From Williamsia sp. (GTDB lineage: Bacteria; Bacteroidota; Bacteroidia; Chitinophagales; Chitinophagaceae): 64,000 bases of DNA. A program made the translations under genes and the position numbers. The notes beneath the pieces are model-generated. The model saw only the letters and a list, made by a program, of their open reading frames with translations, ran no database searches and was not told the origin of the DNA. The stretch is from assembly GCA_015069695.1 (NCBI GenBank), contig JADCRZ010000001.1, positions 248,001-312,000 of the forward strand, given 5' to 3'. This document shows positions 16,708-26,041 of this stretch, one piece after another. Position 1 is the first letter of the stretch. Each line of letters opens with the position of its first letter.

Positions 16708-18234
16708 ATGAAAAATAGGTTCAGGAAAATTTTTGTATGGATGCTGGCAGTTGCTGCGCTGCCCGGCGCCCTGCAATCCCAGACAACCAACGGCAATGCC
16801 TCCACGCAGGACACAACCTGGAAGGTGACCGATCCGTTTTATCCGCTTTATCATGTGGCCCCGCCGTATGGGTGGATGAACGATCCGCACCCGGTTTATT
16901 TCAATGGGGCCTATCACCTGTTTTACCAGTTCTCCTATGTGCGCGACAATCCCTACGGCCGCATCGGGCTCCAGCCCGGACAAAGGCCCCGCAGAACCTG
17001 GGGCCATGCCATGAGCACCGACCTGGTGCACTGGAAACACATGCCCATTGCCCTGAACCCGGAGCAACACGGGCGCCCCGGTGATCCGCATGTTTTTTCA
17101 GGCATGGTGGTGGACGATGGGGGAACGGGTACCATCCTGTATACCATCAACAACATAGACATCTGGATGGCCACGAGCAAGGACAAGGACCTGGCCAGCT
17201 TCACCAGGTACACGGGCAATCCGGTTGTAAAAGGGCCGCCTCCGGGCTTGGGAATCTCAGGACAAATGCGCGATCCCTGGGTCTGGAAAGAAGGCAACAG
17301 CTGGTATATGATCATCGGCTCGGGACTCGCAGCAGGCAAAGGCCCGGTGATCCCGCTGTATAAATCAACCGATCTGGTTAATTGGCAATACCTTCATCCC
17401 TTGTACCGGGCCGACAGCTCCCAGTTTGATCTGCTGGGCGATGCCGAGTTTTGTGAATGCCCGGCCTTTTTCAAACTGGGCAGCAAATGGGTGCTGGTGT
17501 TCTCAGACAAAACAACCTGCCTGGTGGGCAGGTACGAGCGCCAACGCTTTATCCCGGAAAGCCGGACCCGGCTGGACTGGGGCGAAGATACCCTGCTGGT
17601 AAAGAACGGGGGCATCTATGTGCCGGAGTTTGCGCTGGACAACAAGGGGCGCCGCATCATGTGGGGCTGGATGGGCGGCTGGTGGAAGGCGCGCAACGAT
17701 GTGCAGGAACTGATCAAAGCAGGCTGGTCGGGCGCGCAAACGCTGCCCCGGGTGGTTACGCTGGATGCCGAAGGCGCACTGAATTTTGAGCCGGCCGAAG
17801 AGCTGAACGCCTTGCGGAAAGAGCACAAGGGTTTTTCAGCGGTCAACCTGACGGCAGACAGCTCTTCTATCCTGGAAGGTGTGCAGGGCCTGCAGCTGGA
17901 GATCAAGGCAGTTATCAAACCCGGTACATCAAAGAACTTCGGGGTAGAGCTGCTGGGAGTACAGGAAGAAACAAGGATCTTCTATGATGTGTCAAAAAAA
18001 TCCTTGTGTTACAATGGTACCTCCGTGCCCTTGCCGTTGGACCGGAACGAAAACCTGGAACTCCGGTTGTTCATAGACGGTAGATTGCTTGAAATTTACG
18101 CCAACAAAAAAGTGGTGCTCACAGAAGACCTCAAGCCTGCAGGTACAGATGGGTACCGCGTTCAATTATTTGCCCGCAACGGAAGGGCCAATGCCGTGCA
18201 GGTAGATGCATGGAAGATGGGAACAATCTGGTAG
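16708..18234 (+). CDS. Glycoside hydrolase family 32, secreted fructanase/levanase-like
   Basis: A 508-residue exported enzyme that cleaves beta-fructosyl bonds in levan, inulin or sucrose-like substrates. A signal peptide covers about residues 1-25 (cleavage near ALQSQ). The five-blade propeller carries the three GH32 catalytic landmarks: WMNDP with nucleophile Asp59, RDP with Asp189 (transition-state stabiliser), and FCECP with acid/base Glu250. A further conserved segment, GWSGAQTLPRVV, closes the propeller, and residues about 370-508 form the C-terminal beta-sandwich. It follows SusD by 35 bases. The signal peptide has no lipobox, so periplasmic location is likely. Linkage preference and endo/exo mode are not decidable from sequence alone. 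Confidence 0.93.
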   Translation: MKNRFRKIFVWMLAVAALPGALQSQTTNGNASTQDTTWKVTDPFYPLYHVAPPYGWMNDPHPVYFNGAYHLFYQFSYVRDNPYGRIGLQPGQRPRRTWGHAMSTDLVHWKHMPIALNPEQHGRPGDPHVFSGMVVDDGGTGTILYTINNIDIWMATSKDKDLASFTRYTGNPVVKGPPPGLGISGQMRDPWVWKEGNSWYMIIGSGLAAGKGPVIPLYKSTDLVNWQYLHPLYRADSSQFDLLGDAEFCECPAFFKLGSKWVLVFSDKTTCLVGRYERQRFIPESRTRLDWGEDTLLVKNGGIYVPEFALDNKGRRIMWGWMGGWWKARNDVQELIKAGWSGAQTLPRVVTLDAEGALNFEPAEELNALRKEHKGFSAVNLTADSSSILEGVQGLQLEIKAVIKPGTSKNFGVELLGVQEETRIFYDVSKKSLCYNGTSVPLPLDRNENLELRLFIDGRLLEIYANKKVVLTEDLKPAGTDGYRVQLFARNGRANAVQVDAWKMGTIW

Positions 18235-18263
18235 TAGAATGGGTGCTTATAAAAACAACAAAC

Positions 18264-19304
18264 ATGAAAGCTGTAAAAAAGTACACGGGAACGGATGTTT
18301 ACTTTAAGCTGGTAGATGAGCCGGTACCTGAGATCGAAAAAGAGACCGATGTAAAGATCAGGATCGATGCCATCGGCATTTGTACCTCTGATCTGCACGT
18401 GCTGCATGGAACCATGCAAATGCCTGATGGAAACACGGTTGGCCACGAGTATACCGGTACGGTGGTGGAAGTAGGCCCAGGCGTGCGCAATATACGGCCC
18501 GGCGACCGCGTGGTCTGCGAAAACGCCAAAGACGCCTGCATGAAATGCAAAGTGTGCTTGACAGGCCATTATGAACTGTGTCCGCACAAACGCTCACCGG
18601 GCTGGTTCTCGCAAGGTGTGTATACGGAGTATACCATCCAGCCTGAATATTGTGTGCACAAGATCCCGCCATCACTTTCCCCTGTCGTAGCTTCCCTGGC
18701 TGAACCGTTTGCCATTTGCGTATACGGCTGCCTGGAACGGGGCAGGATGCAGAAAGACGAGTTCACGGTGATTTACGGCATGGGGCCTATCGGGTTGTTT
18801 ACGCTGATCAGCCTGATCGATTTCGGGGTGAAGAATATTATCTGCGTGGCTTCCGTGCAAAGAAACAAGATCAGGTACCAGCTCGCCGAAGAGCTGGGCG
18901 CCACGGTGGTTATGCTGCCGGATGAAGATGTTCCCGGCAAGGTCAGGGAGCTGAATGATGGATGGGGGGCAGATTGCGTGATCGATTGCTCAGGCCATCC
19001 GCAGGCCATCAACCAGGGCATCCACCTGCTGCGGAAAGGGGGAAAGTTTATTGCGCTCGGACTGGCCGGACAGCCAGAAATTCCCTTTGCTTTTAACCAG
19101 GCTGTTCTCAGTGTGGTAGACATGGTTTTTTCCGCTACTTCTTCTCATGATGCCTGGGTAAAGACCCTCGGCATCCTGGAACGCAACCAGGAAAAAGTAA
19201 GAAAGATCGTTACCCATATTTATCCGCTCGCAGAGTGGGAGCTGGCGTATGAAAAAATTGAAAACAGGGAGGCAGTCAAAGCGGTGCTGGTGAATGAAAG
19301 ATGA
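18264..19304 (+). CDS. Zinc-dependent medium-chain alcohol/polyol dehydrogenase
   Basis: A cytoplasmic 346-residue enzyme of the sorbitol/threonine dehydrogenase group. The start at 18264 (MKAVKKYTGT) is preferred over an upstream in-frame ATG inside the GH32 gene. Catalytic zinc ligands are Cys40, His61 and Glu62 (VGHEYTGTVVEVG); the structural zinc site has C92, C95, C98 and C106. The NAD(P)-binding loop is YGMGPIGLFTL. It probably interconverts a polyol and a ketose. Its end overlaps the next start by four bases (ATGA), so it is coupled to the mannitol-dehydrogenase-family gene. The exact substrate (sorbitol, mannitol, arabinitol or other) is unknown. Confidence 0.88.
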   Translation: MKAVKKYTGTDVYFKLVDEPVPEIEKETDVKIRIDAIGICTSDLHVLHGTMQMPDGNTVGHEYTGTVVEVGPGVRNIRPGDRVVCENAKDACMKCKVCLTGHYELCPHKRSPGWFSQGVYTEYTIQPEYCVHKIPPSLSPVVASLAEPFAICVYGCLERGRMQKDEFTVIYGMGPIGLFTLISLIDFGVKNIICVASVQRNKIRYQLAEELGATVVMLPDEDVPGKVRELNDGWGADCVIDCSGHPQAINQGIHLLRKGGKFIALGLAGQPEIPFAFNQAVLSVVDMVFSATSSHDAWVKTLGILERNQEKVRKIVTHIYPLAEWELAYEKIENREAVKAVLVNER

Positions 19305-20440
19305 GCAACACCGCACTCATATTTGGAGCAGGTAAAACCGGGCGCGGCTTTGCTGCCCACCTGGCTTTTTTGGGCGGATATGAAATCGTTTTGATCGATA
19401 AGAGCCAGCAGCTGGTAGATGCGCTGAAAAAAGCTAAGCGGTACGACATCGAAGTGCTGGGCGATGCTGCCAAAAACTGCACCGTTCCGCTTGCCGGTGT
19501 TTACCACATCGATGATCCTGCCTGGCAGGGGGAACTGGTAAAAACAGGACTGGCCTTCACGGCTGTTTTTGGCAACAACCTCGAAGCGCTTGCCCGTTCT
19601 CTTGCACCGGCACTGGCTAAAAGGGGGGCGGAAAATAAGAGCCAGGCACTTACTGTGATTACTTGCGAAAACCTGACCGGGGCGGCCCTTGTTTTAAAAA
19701 AGGCCGTGTTGCAGTACGGGGATGCAAAACAGCAGGAATGGCTAGATGCCTCTGTCGGCTTTTCTGAATCCATCATATTCAGAACATGCCTGGAGGCTGC
19801 TGCAAACCAATCCCCGCTCACCATCCGCGCGCAAAACTTCTTTGAGCTTCCCTGCGATGGAGATGCGATAAAAGAGCCGCTGCACGTGACCGGATTAAAA
19901 CCGCTTTCCTGTTTCGGCAACCAGCTCACCCGGAAGATATATACCTACAACTGCATCAACGCCGTGATCACCTACCTGGGCGCAAAAAGGGGATACACGC
20001 AACTGTACGAGGCAGGCAATGACCCGGACATCCTCCGCATAGCCCGGGAAGCTGCCCGCGAAACAGCGGGGGCGCAGGTGGCGGAGTTTGGATTTGATGG
20101 GGAGGAACAGGAAGAATGGGTCAACGGCGCGTTTGCAAAATTTGCAGACCGGAGCATTCCTGACCCCCTTGAAAGAAATGGCGCCGACCCGGTCAGAAAG
20201 CTGGCAAGAGGGGACCGGCTCATCGGCCCGGCACTGCTTGCCCTTAAACACGGCATCCATCCTGGCGGCCTGCTGGAAGGCATCAGGGCCTGCTTTGATT
20301 ATCATGATCCGGCCCAGCCAGGAACCGTAGCTGATGTGATCAGGGAAAAGGGTGCCCACTTCGTGTTGGAAAACATCTGCGGATTGTCGGCCGGCGAAAA
20401 ACTATTTACACTGATCAAAGAAAAAATCTTACCTGCCTGA
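19301..20440 (+). CDS. Mannitol dehydrogenase family protein 1 (mannitol-1-phosphate 5-dehydrogenase-like)
   Basis: A 379-residue cytoplasmic NAD-dependent oxidoreductase. The N-terminal Rossmann fold begins ALIFGAGKTGRGF with an acidic residue ending the second strand (IVLID). The C-terminal mannitol-dehydrogenase domain has the conserved RKLARGDRLIGPALLALKHG region holding the catalytic lysine. The length and GAGKxGRGF start fit the short MtlD group (about 380 residues) rather than the longer mannitol 2-dehydrogenases (about 490), so a hexitol phosphate and its ketose phosphate are the likely pair. It overlaps the previous gene by four bases and abuts the kinase gene with zero spacing. A divergent paralog lies two genes on. 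Confidence 0.85.
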   Translation: MSNTALIFGAGKTGRGFAAHLAFLGGYEIVLIDKSQQLVDALKKAKRYDIEVLGDAAKNCTVPLAGVYHIDDPAWQGELVKTGLAFTAVFGNNLEALARSLAPALAKRGAENKSQALTVITCENLTGAALVLKKAVLQYGDAKQQEWLDASVGFSESIIFRTCLEAAANQSPLTIRAQNFFELPCDGDAIKEPLHVTGLKPLSCFGNQLTRKIYTYNCINAVITYLGAKRGYTQLYEAGNDPDILRIAREAARETAGAQVAEFGFDGEEQEEWVNGAFAKFADRSIPDPLERNGADPVRKLARGDRLIGPALLALKHGIHPGGLLEGIRACFDYHDPAQPGTVADVIREKGAHFVLENICGLSAGEKLFTLIKEKILPA

Positions 20441-21895
20441 ATGGACAAAGCCAGCGACCGCACTGCTTTTGCCGCGCTCGACATCGGCACTTCACAAGTG
20501 AAGCTGGGCGTGTATTGCACGCAGATCTCGGAAAGGATCGTGCTGGTAAACAACTTATCCAATACCCTGGTTCATGGAAAGGGGGGAGAAGTGGCAACTT
20601 CGTATGCGCCTGTGCGTGAGAAGGCTTTTGACCTGTTCAGGGAACTCGGTCCCTTTCTGAAGCAGCACAGGATCCGGCAACTTTTTATCGGCATCTGCGG
20701 ACATGTTTCGAGCCTGATCGAAGCAGACAGGGAAAACGGTGTTCCACCCCAACAGCCTTTTCCTATCTGGCTGGATACAAGCAGCTACAGCAGCCTGGAT
20801 GAATACAGGGGGCTGATGGACAACGGAAGGAGCCGGGAGATCATTGGCACCATACTGCCTGCCGGCACCAACTGGCTGCTCACCAAACTGCTTCACCGCA
20901 GGAAGGGGGGCTTTACACCGAATGCTGTTTTTCTGCAAATAGGCGATGCCCTGTTCTACGACCTGTGCGGCGCGTATCATACCCACTTCAGTTCCCAGAT
21001 CAGCATGGTCAACCTGCGGCGCAGAGCCTATGCCCCTGAACTGCTCCGGCACCTGGGAATAGACGAGTCCTTTTTTCCCTCCATAAGGGATCAGCCCCTG
21101 CCGATGCAGGAAGCACGGAAGAAACAGTTTGATTTCCCTGCTGAAACCTTTGTATTCCCTGCCATGGCTGATCTGTATACATCGCTGTACGGGCTCAGGC
21201 TGCAGGACCGGGAAGGCTTTATGCTGGCCAACACTTCTGAACAGGCCGGCGCCTTTTACAGCCAGCAGCCCCGGCAGCTGGACCGTTTTCTCAGCATTGT
21301 TTTTCAGCCCGGCTTTGTCAATTACGGAAGCACCAACACCGGTTCCAATATTGTGCATTGGTTTGTAGAGCGGGTGCTGAAGAAAAAGGGAACACCTGTC
21401 ACCTTGCAGCAGCTGAGCCGGCAGGCAGCCAGGATAGACCCGGCCGATACGCCCATCGTGCTGCCTTACCTGCAGGGCGAGCGGGCACCGCTCTGGAACA
21501 GCGCGCTTACCGCTTCCATGTACGAACTGCGCTCGTCGCATACCCACCTGCACCTGTTCCGGGCAGTACTGGAATCGATCGCCTTTGCCCGCAAACAATG
21601 CTTTGAAGAAATTGGCACCGGTGCGCTGGAGCTCATCAAGATGGGCGGGGGTTCTTCCAAAAACGAATTATGGAATACAATCCGGGCCAGTGCCCTGAAC
21701 AAACGGTTGGCCATAGCCGACGAAAAAGAATTGTCCCTGGCCGGCCTCGTAGACCACATGATCGAACAGCAGGGAGAAACAGCCACAAAACCCGCCATCA
21801 ATTTTTCCACCGTTGAACCGCGGACAGAGTGGGTAGAGATATACGAAGAAAAATACCAGCGGTTTATCCGGTATCAGCGGCTGTTGGGTGGATGA
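20441..21895 (+). CDS. FGGY-family carbohydrate kinase
   Basis: A 484-residue sugar or polyol kinase. The N-terminal phosphate-binding motif is ALDIGTSQVKLGVY; the C-terminal adenosine-binding motif is IKMGGGSSKNELWNTIRAS; the internal segment LPYLQGERAPLWNS is typical of the xylulokinase/gluconokinase branch. FGGY enzymes phosphorylate ketoses, polyols or glycerol at a terminal hydroxyl. Placed between two mannitol-1-phosphate-dehydrogenase-like genes, it could phosphorylate a hexitol or ketose produced by the neighbours, but this is inferred from context. The ATG follows directly on the stop of the previous gene. A repeated intergenic element begins 14 bases after its stop. Confidence 0.88.
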   Translation: MDKASDRTAFAALDIGTSQVKLGVYCTQISERIVLVNNLSNTLVHGKGGEVATSYAPVREKAFDLFRELGPFLKQHRIRQLFIGICGHVSSLIEADRENGVPPQQPFPIWLDTSSYSSLDEYRGLMDNGRSREIIGTILPAGTNWLLTKLLHRRKGGFTPNAVFLQIGDALFYDLCGAYHTHFSSQISMVNLRRRAYAPELLRHLGIDESFFPSIRDQPLPMQEARKKQFDFPAETFVFPAMADLYTSLYGLRLQDREGFMLANTSEQAGAFYSQQPRQLDRFLSIVFQPGFVNYGSTNTGSNIVHWFVERVLKKKGTPVTLQQLSRQAARIDPADTPIVLPYLQGERAPLWNSALTASMYELRSSHTHLHLFRAVLESIAFARKQCFEEIGTGALELIKMGGGSSKNELWNTIRASALNKRLAIADEKELSLAGLVDHMIEQQGETATKPAINFSTVEPRTEWVEIYEEKYQRFIRYQRLLGG

Positions 21896-21909
21896 AGGGC
21901 TGCAGGTGA

Positions 21910-22260
21910 TTGTCTTGAACCAGGATTACACGCATCCACGGATTACAGGATTGCAGCTTGAAGGTGTATCAGGTTATTTATTTTTTTGTCATCCTGTAAG
22001 GGCGCAGTTCAGTTTGCACTTGCAGGATGATGCCGCGCCCTTACAGGATCTCTGTAGAGCGTGCAGTTCCTGTTTAGTAAGACACTGGCAAATCATCGCA
22101 GCAGCCTGCCCGACAGAGATTCTGCACGGGGCGCACAAGCATCATGTAAGTGCAACACCAAGCAGCGCCCCGGCAGAATGACAAGAAGAAAATATAGCTA
22201 CTACACCTATACCAAAAAATCCTGTAATCCGTGGATCCGTGTAATCCTGGTTCAAGACAA
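21910..22260. repeat. Intergenic inverted-repeat element, copy 1 (MITE-like)
   Basis: A 351-base non-coding element. Its ends, 21910-21952 and 22218-22260, are 43-base inverted repeats with a single mismatch; each contains GGATTACA twice around GGATCC-like sequence. Inside is a nested 199-base unit (21986-22184) whose ends start TTGTCATCCTG and finish CAGAATGACAA, again as inverted repeats. Within this unit a perfect 15-bp stem pairs 21991-22005 with 22035-22049. The second copy is at 39057-39469. No transposase is encoded and no target duplication is evident at the edges. It lies inside the fructan operon between the kinase and the second mannitol-dehydrogenase gene, so it may alter operon read-through. 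Confidence 0.9.
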
Positions 22261-22312
22261 AATAATGATCACAATAGAAGAGCAAAGAAATGCATTCAAC
22301 CAAACTAAAACC

Positions 22313-23473
22313 ATGAACAAACAAGTCCTCATCATTGGCGCAGGTAAGATAGGCAGGGGGTTTGTTGCCCAGTTGTTTTACCGGAGCGGCTACAAACTGT
22401 GGTTTCTCGATGCTTCCAGGGAAGTGGTGGACCGCTTGAATGGGGAAAAGAAGTACCGCATTGATATAGCAGGGGAGAAGAGGGATACAACGGAATATAT
22501 TTCTCTTGAAGGTGCTTTTACCCCCGGCGAATCCGAAAAAATTGCAGACACGATTGATGCGGTAGACATAATCGTCAGCAGCGTGGGAGCTGCCAATATG
22601 GAGAGCATCGCACACTGTGTGAAAAAGGCCCTGATCAGCAGGGGCAGAACAAGACCGCTGAACTGGATCATCTGCGAAAATGCCAACGACCCGGCCAAAA
22701 AGATCCGGGACGTACTGCTCCGGGAAGCCGGCCCGGATTGGGAAGCCTATGTGCGGTCGGGCATCGGACTGATAGAAACGCAGGTGCTCAGAACGGGCAT
22801 GACGGCCAGCGAAGACGTGCTCGCGAGAGAGCCGCTTGCCCTGCGCATGCAGGACTGGTGGACCCTGCCGCTGGACGGGGATGCATTTATCGGACCTGTT
22901 CCGGAGGTGGAGGGGTTTCGGCCCCGGTCCCATTTCTCGCACGAGCTTCTGCGGAAGCTTTACACGTTCAATGGCACCAATGGCCCGATCGCTTATGTGG
23001 GCTGGGCAAACGGCTATCGTATCCTCCACGAATCGGCCCTTGCTTATCCTCTCTTCTTTCGGCAGATACAGGAAGAAGCAGCGCACGGATTGATCAGGGA
23101 GTTTGGATACGACAAGGCGGAGCAGGAAGCATTTGCAACCCTGGCCATGAAAAAATACACCGACCCTGCCCTGCACGACCAGGTCGAACGGAATGCCCAT
23201 GATTCCAGAAGAAAGCTGGGCCGCGACGAGCGGCTGGTGGGCCCGGCCCTCCTGTGTCTTAAATGGGGCAGGGAACCCCTGGCCTATGCAAAAGCCATCG
23301 CAGCGGCCTACTACTACAACGGTTCAACCGATGCAGGAACACAGGAAGTACTGGCAACGGTGCGGAAGGAGGGGATAGAAAATGCAGTAAAAAAAATATC
23401 ATCGCTGGATGAATCTTCTGCGCTTTACCATTTGGTGTTGGAGGCGTATAGAGCAAAGGGCTTTATTTTTTGA
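22313..23473 (+). CDS. Mannitol dehydrogenase family protein 2
   Basis: A 386-residue cytoplasmic NAD-dependent dehydrogenase. Start 22313 puts VLIIGAGKIGRGF at residues 4-16, matching the paralog; an in-frame ATG at 22265 would add 16 residues and is less likely. The C-terminal domain has RKLGRDERLVGPALLCLKWG, as in paralog 1 (RKLARGDRLIGPALLALKHG). The two copies are clearly diverged in the nucleotide-binding half, so they probably use different substrates instead of being a recent duplication. It follows the repeat element by 52 bases and is followed by the MFS gene after about 94 bases. Confidence 0.86.
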   Translation: MNKQVLIIGAGKIGRGFVAQLFYRSGYKLWFLDASREVVDRLNGEKKYRIDIAGEKRDTTEYISLEGAFTPGESEKIADTIDAVDIIVSSVGAANMESIAHCVKKALISRGRTRPLNWIICENANDPAKKIRDVLLREAGPDWEAYVRSGIGLIETQVLRTGMTASEDVLAREPLALRMQDWWTLPLDGDAFIGPVPEVEGFRPRSHFSHELLRKLYTFNGTNGPIAYVGWANGYRILHESALAYPLFFRQIQEEAAHGLIREFGYDKAEQEAFATLAMKKYTDPALHDQVERNAHDSRRKLGRDERLVGPALLCLKWGREPLAYAKAIAAAYYYNGSTDAGTQEVLATVRKEGIENAVKKISSLDESSALYHLVLEAYRAKGFIF

Positions 23474-23567
23474 GGGGTGGGTTCAGGACTGTAAAAGTTT
23501 TATCATCGCACAAGCCCCAGCTGCTTCAAACAAACACCAAAAAAAGGTATCACACTAATAAAGCCAT

Positions 23568-24935
23568 ATGAAAAAAAACGGACGGGTAATCGGGTATTCG
23601 ATGATCGTTGCGCTGGGCGGACTGCTTTTTGGCCTGGACACGGCTGTTATTTCAGGAGCCGAACGGGCCATCCAGAACTTGTACGGGCTGACCAATTTCT
23701 GGCATGGGTTCACTGTCGCCATCGCCATCATCGGCGCGGTGATCGGGGCTTTTTCGGCCGGGCCGCCTGCGGAAAAATGGGGCCGGAAAAAGATCATCGT
23801 GGTGATCTCGCTGCTTTTTACCCTGACCTCTATTTTCAGTGCCATTGCTCCCAGCTGGACCGTGCTGGTTGTCTGCCGCTTTCTGGGCGGACTGGCCATA
23901 GGTGCTTCATCGGTACTGGGGCCTATGTACATCGCTGAAATTGCACCGGCTGCTATCCGGGGACGGCTGGTGGCTTTTTTTCAGTTCAATGTGACCCTGG
24001 GATTGCTGGTCGCATACAGTTCCAATTATCTGTTGTCCGGCACCGGAGAATGGGCCTGGCGCTGGATGCTGGGCGTGGTAGCCATTCCTTCGTTCGTATT
24101 TTTTGTCTTGTCGCTCATCATCCCGGAAAGTCCGCGCTGGCTGCTCAAATGGGGCCGTGTGGATGAAGCCCGCCATGTGCTGGCCCGCTGTGGCAGAACA
24201 AACGCAGAAGGAGAGATAGATGCCATCCAACAATCATTTATCCACCTGTCAGGCACAAGGACCGAGGCCCTGTTCAGCAGAAAATATCTCCGGCCCATCA
24301 TCTACGCTGTGCTGATGGGCGCCTTCAACCAGCTATCGGGCACCAATGCGATCAACTACTATGCAACCAGGATCTTTGAGATGACGGGGATGGACAACCG
24401 GCTTTCTTACCTGCTGCCCATCCTCATCGGCTTAACCAAAGTGATCGTATTGCTGATCGGCATCCAGTTCATTGACCGGTTCGGGCGCCGCTCCCTGATG
24501 ATCCTGGGCTCTGTCGGGCTCATCGTGTTTATGTCGCTGATCGCCTGGACGTTTTACGGCAGGCATTTCGATGGACCGGGCATTTTATTTTTCCTGCTGG
24601 GGTATATGTTCTTTTTCGGACTCTCCGATGGCATCGTGATCTGGGTTTTTATTTCAGAGATCTTTCCCAATTCCATCCGCTCCAAAGGGCAATCGCTGGG
24701 AAGCTTTACCCACTGGCTTTTTGCTGTCGCCATTTCCTGGACCTTTCCCGTGGCTATCAACAGTCCGCGCATCGGTCCGGGAAATGCATTTTTATTTTTT
24801 GCCGTAATGATGTTACTTCAATTGTTGTTTTCCTGGAAGCTGATGCCTGAAACAAAGGGAAAATCGCTGGAACAAATACAAAAAGACCTGAAGATCGGTT
24901 ATGACGACACGCTGATGACCACACACGGACTGTAG
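23568..24935 (+). CDS. Sugar-porter MFS transporter (XylE/GLUT-like proton symporter)
   Basis: A 455-residue inner-membrane permease with about 12 hydrophobic helices. Sugar-porter signatures are present: GGLLFGLDTAVISGA in helix 1, GRKKIIV after helix 2, PESPRWLLKWGR at the central loop, NQLSGTNAINYYATRIF in helix 7, DRFGRRSLMILG, and the C-terminal PETKGKSLEQIQKDL. It should bring a monosaccharide released in the periplasm by the GH32 enzyme, probably fructose, into the cytoplasm. It is adjacent to the LacI-type regulator (39 bases). Confidence 0.93.
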   Translation: MKKNGRVIGYSMIVALGGLLFGLDTAVISGAERAIQNLYGLTNFWHGFTVAIAIIGAVIGAFSAGPPAEKWGRKKIIVVISLLFTLTSIFSAIAPSWTVLVVCRFLGGLAIGASSVLGPMYIAEIAPAAIRGRLVAFFQFNVTLGLLVAYSSNYLLSGTGEWAWRWMLGVVAIPSFVFFVLSLIIPESPRWLLKWGRVDEARHVLARCGRTNAEGEIDAIQQSFIHLSGTRTEALFSRKYLRPIIYAVLMGAFNQLSGTNAINYYATRIFEMTGMDNRLSYLLPILIGLTKVIVLLIGIQFIDRFGRRSLMILGSVGLIVFMSLIAWTFYGRHFDGPGILFFLLGYMFFFGLSDGIVIWVFISEIFPNSIRSKGQSLGSFTHWLFAVAISWTFPVAINSPRIGPGNAFLFFAVMMLLQLLFSWKLMPETKGKSLEQIQKDLKIGYDDTLMTTHGL

Positions 24936-24974
24936 AAGGCGCGGCCAGGCCCATTATAAAACCGGAGTGTACTC

Positions 24975-25988
24975 ATGAGAAAGAACGTTTCCTTAAAGGA
25001 CATTGCCAACAGCGTAGGTGTTTCTGTGGCGTTGGTATCGTACGTGCTGAACGGACATGCAAAAAAGAAAAGGGTTGGCGATGCGGTGGCAAAGCGGGTG
25101 GAGGAGACGGCCAGAAAGCTGAACTATCATCCCAACCAGATCGCCAAAAGCCTGAAAACGCGCAAGTCGGATACCATCGGGCTGATCGTGGGAAATATCT
25201 ACTACCGCTATACTACCGGCGTAACCCAGGCCATTGAAGCAGAAGCAAAGAAAAAGGGCGTTAACGTCATCATCGGCAATACCCATGAATCACTTACTAC
25301 GTTCAAAGAGCTGGTGCATGTGCTGATCCACCGGCAGGTTGACGGACTGATCATTGTAGCGGTGGAGAACAGCGAAAGGGAGATCAGGCAGCTGCTCAAA
25401 AGGGAAATTCCTTTTGTTCTGATAGACCGGAGCTTTCCCCGGATCAAAACAAATTTTATCGGCATCAACAATTACAAGGTCGCATATGCTGCCACGGAAT
25501 ACCTTGTCGGGCGCGGTTTCCGGCGCATCCTGTTTATCAACTACAAAACCACTTCCTTTCATTTGCTGGAACGCACCCGGGGCTACCGGGCCGCATTGGG
25601 GGATCAAAAAATTGATGTAGCTGCGGAGCTGCAGCCCGAGATCAGAAAAACCCATCCCGAGGAAGACGTCAGGGAGGTTATCCGGCAGCTTGTTTCTTCC
25701 GCCGCCTGCGACGCCATCTTTTTTGCCACGGGCAACCTGGCCATTGCCGGCCTAAAGATCATCCTTGAACTGGGCATAAAGATACCCCGGGATGTTTCGG
25801 TGCTTTCTTTTGATGAGTCGGAAGCTTTTGCCCTGTTCAGCTGCCCCGTCACCCATTTCCGCCAGCCCCTGGAAGAAATCGGCAAAGCCGCCGTCAGGCT
25901 CCTCTTTGAAGACATAGAAGAAGACAAAGGCATCCGCCAGCTTTATCTCGATTCACTTTTTGTGCCGGGCAAGTCCTGTGGGGAGTAA
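24975..25988 (+). CDS. LacI-family transcriptional regulator of the fructan locus
   Basis: A 337-residue DNA-binding protein. Residues 4-50 form the helix-turn-helix and hinge (VSLKDIANSVGVSVALVSYV, then NYHPNQIAKSLKTRKSDTIG), followed by a periplasmic-binding-like sensor domain (LIVGNIYYRYTTGV, LIIVAVENSE, VPRDVSVLSFDESEAF-like core). Such regulators usually repress or activate neighbouring sugar genes in response to a sugar or sugar phosphate. Its position at the end of the SusC-to-MFS gene set supports a local role. I could not identify a convincing shared palindromic operator upstream of the SusC and MFS genes. Confidence 0.92.
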   Translation: MRKNVSLKDIANSVGVSVALVSYVLNGHAKKKRVGDAVAKRVEETARKLNYHPNQIAKSLKTRKSDTIGLIVGNIYYRYTTGVTQAIEAEAKKKGVNVIIGNTHESLTTFKELVHVLIHRQVDGLIIVAVENSEREIRQLLKREIPFVLIDRSFPRIKTNFIGINNYKVAYAATEYLVGRGFRRILFINYKTTSFHLLERTRGYRAALGDQKIDVAAELQPEIRKTHPEEDVREVIRQLVSSAACDAIFFATGNLAIAGLKIILELGIKIPRDVSVLSFDESEAFALFSCPVTHFRQPLEEIGKAAVRLLFEDIEEDKGIRQLYLDSLFVPGKSCGE

Positions 25989-26041
25989 TGCTTATATCAA
26001 ATTGAATTTAGGATGGTATTCCATGTTCCTACCCATCAAAC

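Noticed and set aside
21888-22181. Open frame inside repeat copy 1, with a similar frame in copy 2 (39163-39390)
   Set aside because: The two translations align only because the copies align without gaps. The frame overlaps conserved hairpins, substitutions hit all codon positions, and the peptide has no protein-like character. Structure explains the conservation better.
22061-22312. Upstream extension of the second mannitol-dehydrogenase gene
   Set aside because: The extension translates the repeat element; the conserved nucleotide-binding loop needs a start at 22313.
21896-22312. Target-site duplication at the repeat element ends
   Set aside because: Flanking bases on the two sides of either copy do not match, so no duplication can be claimed.
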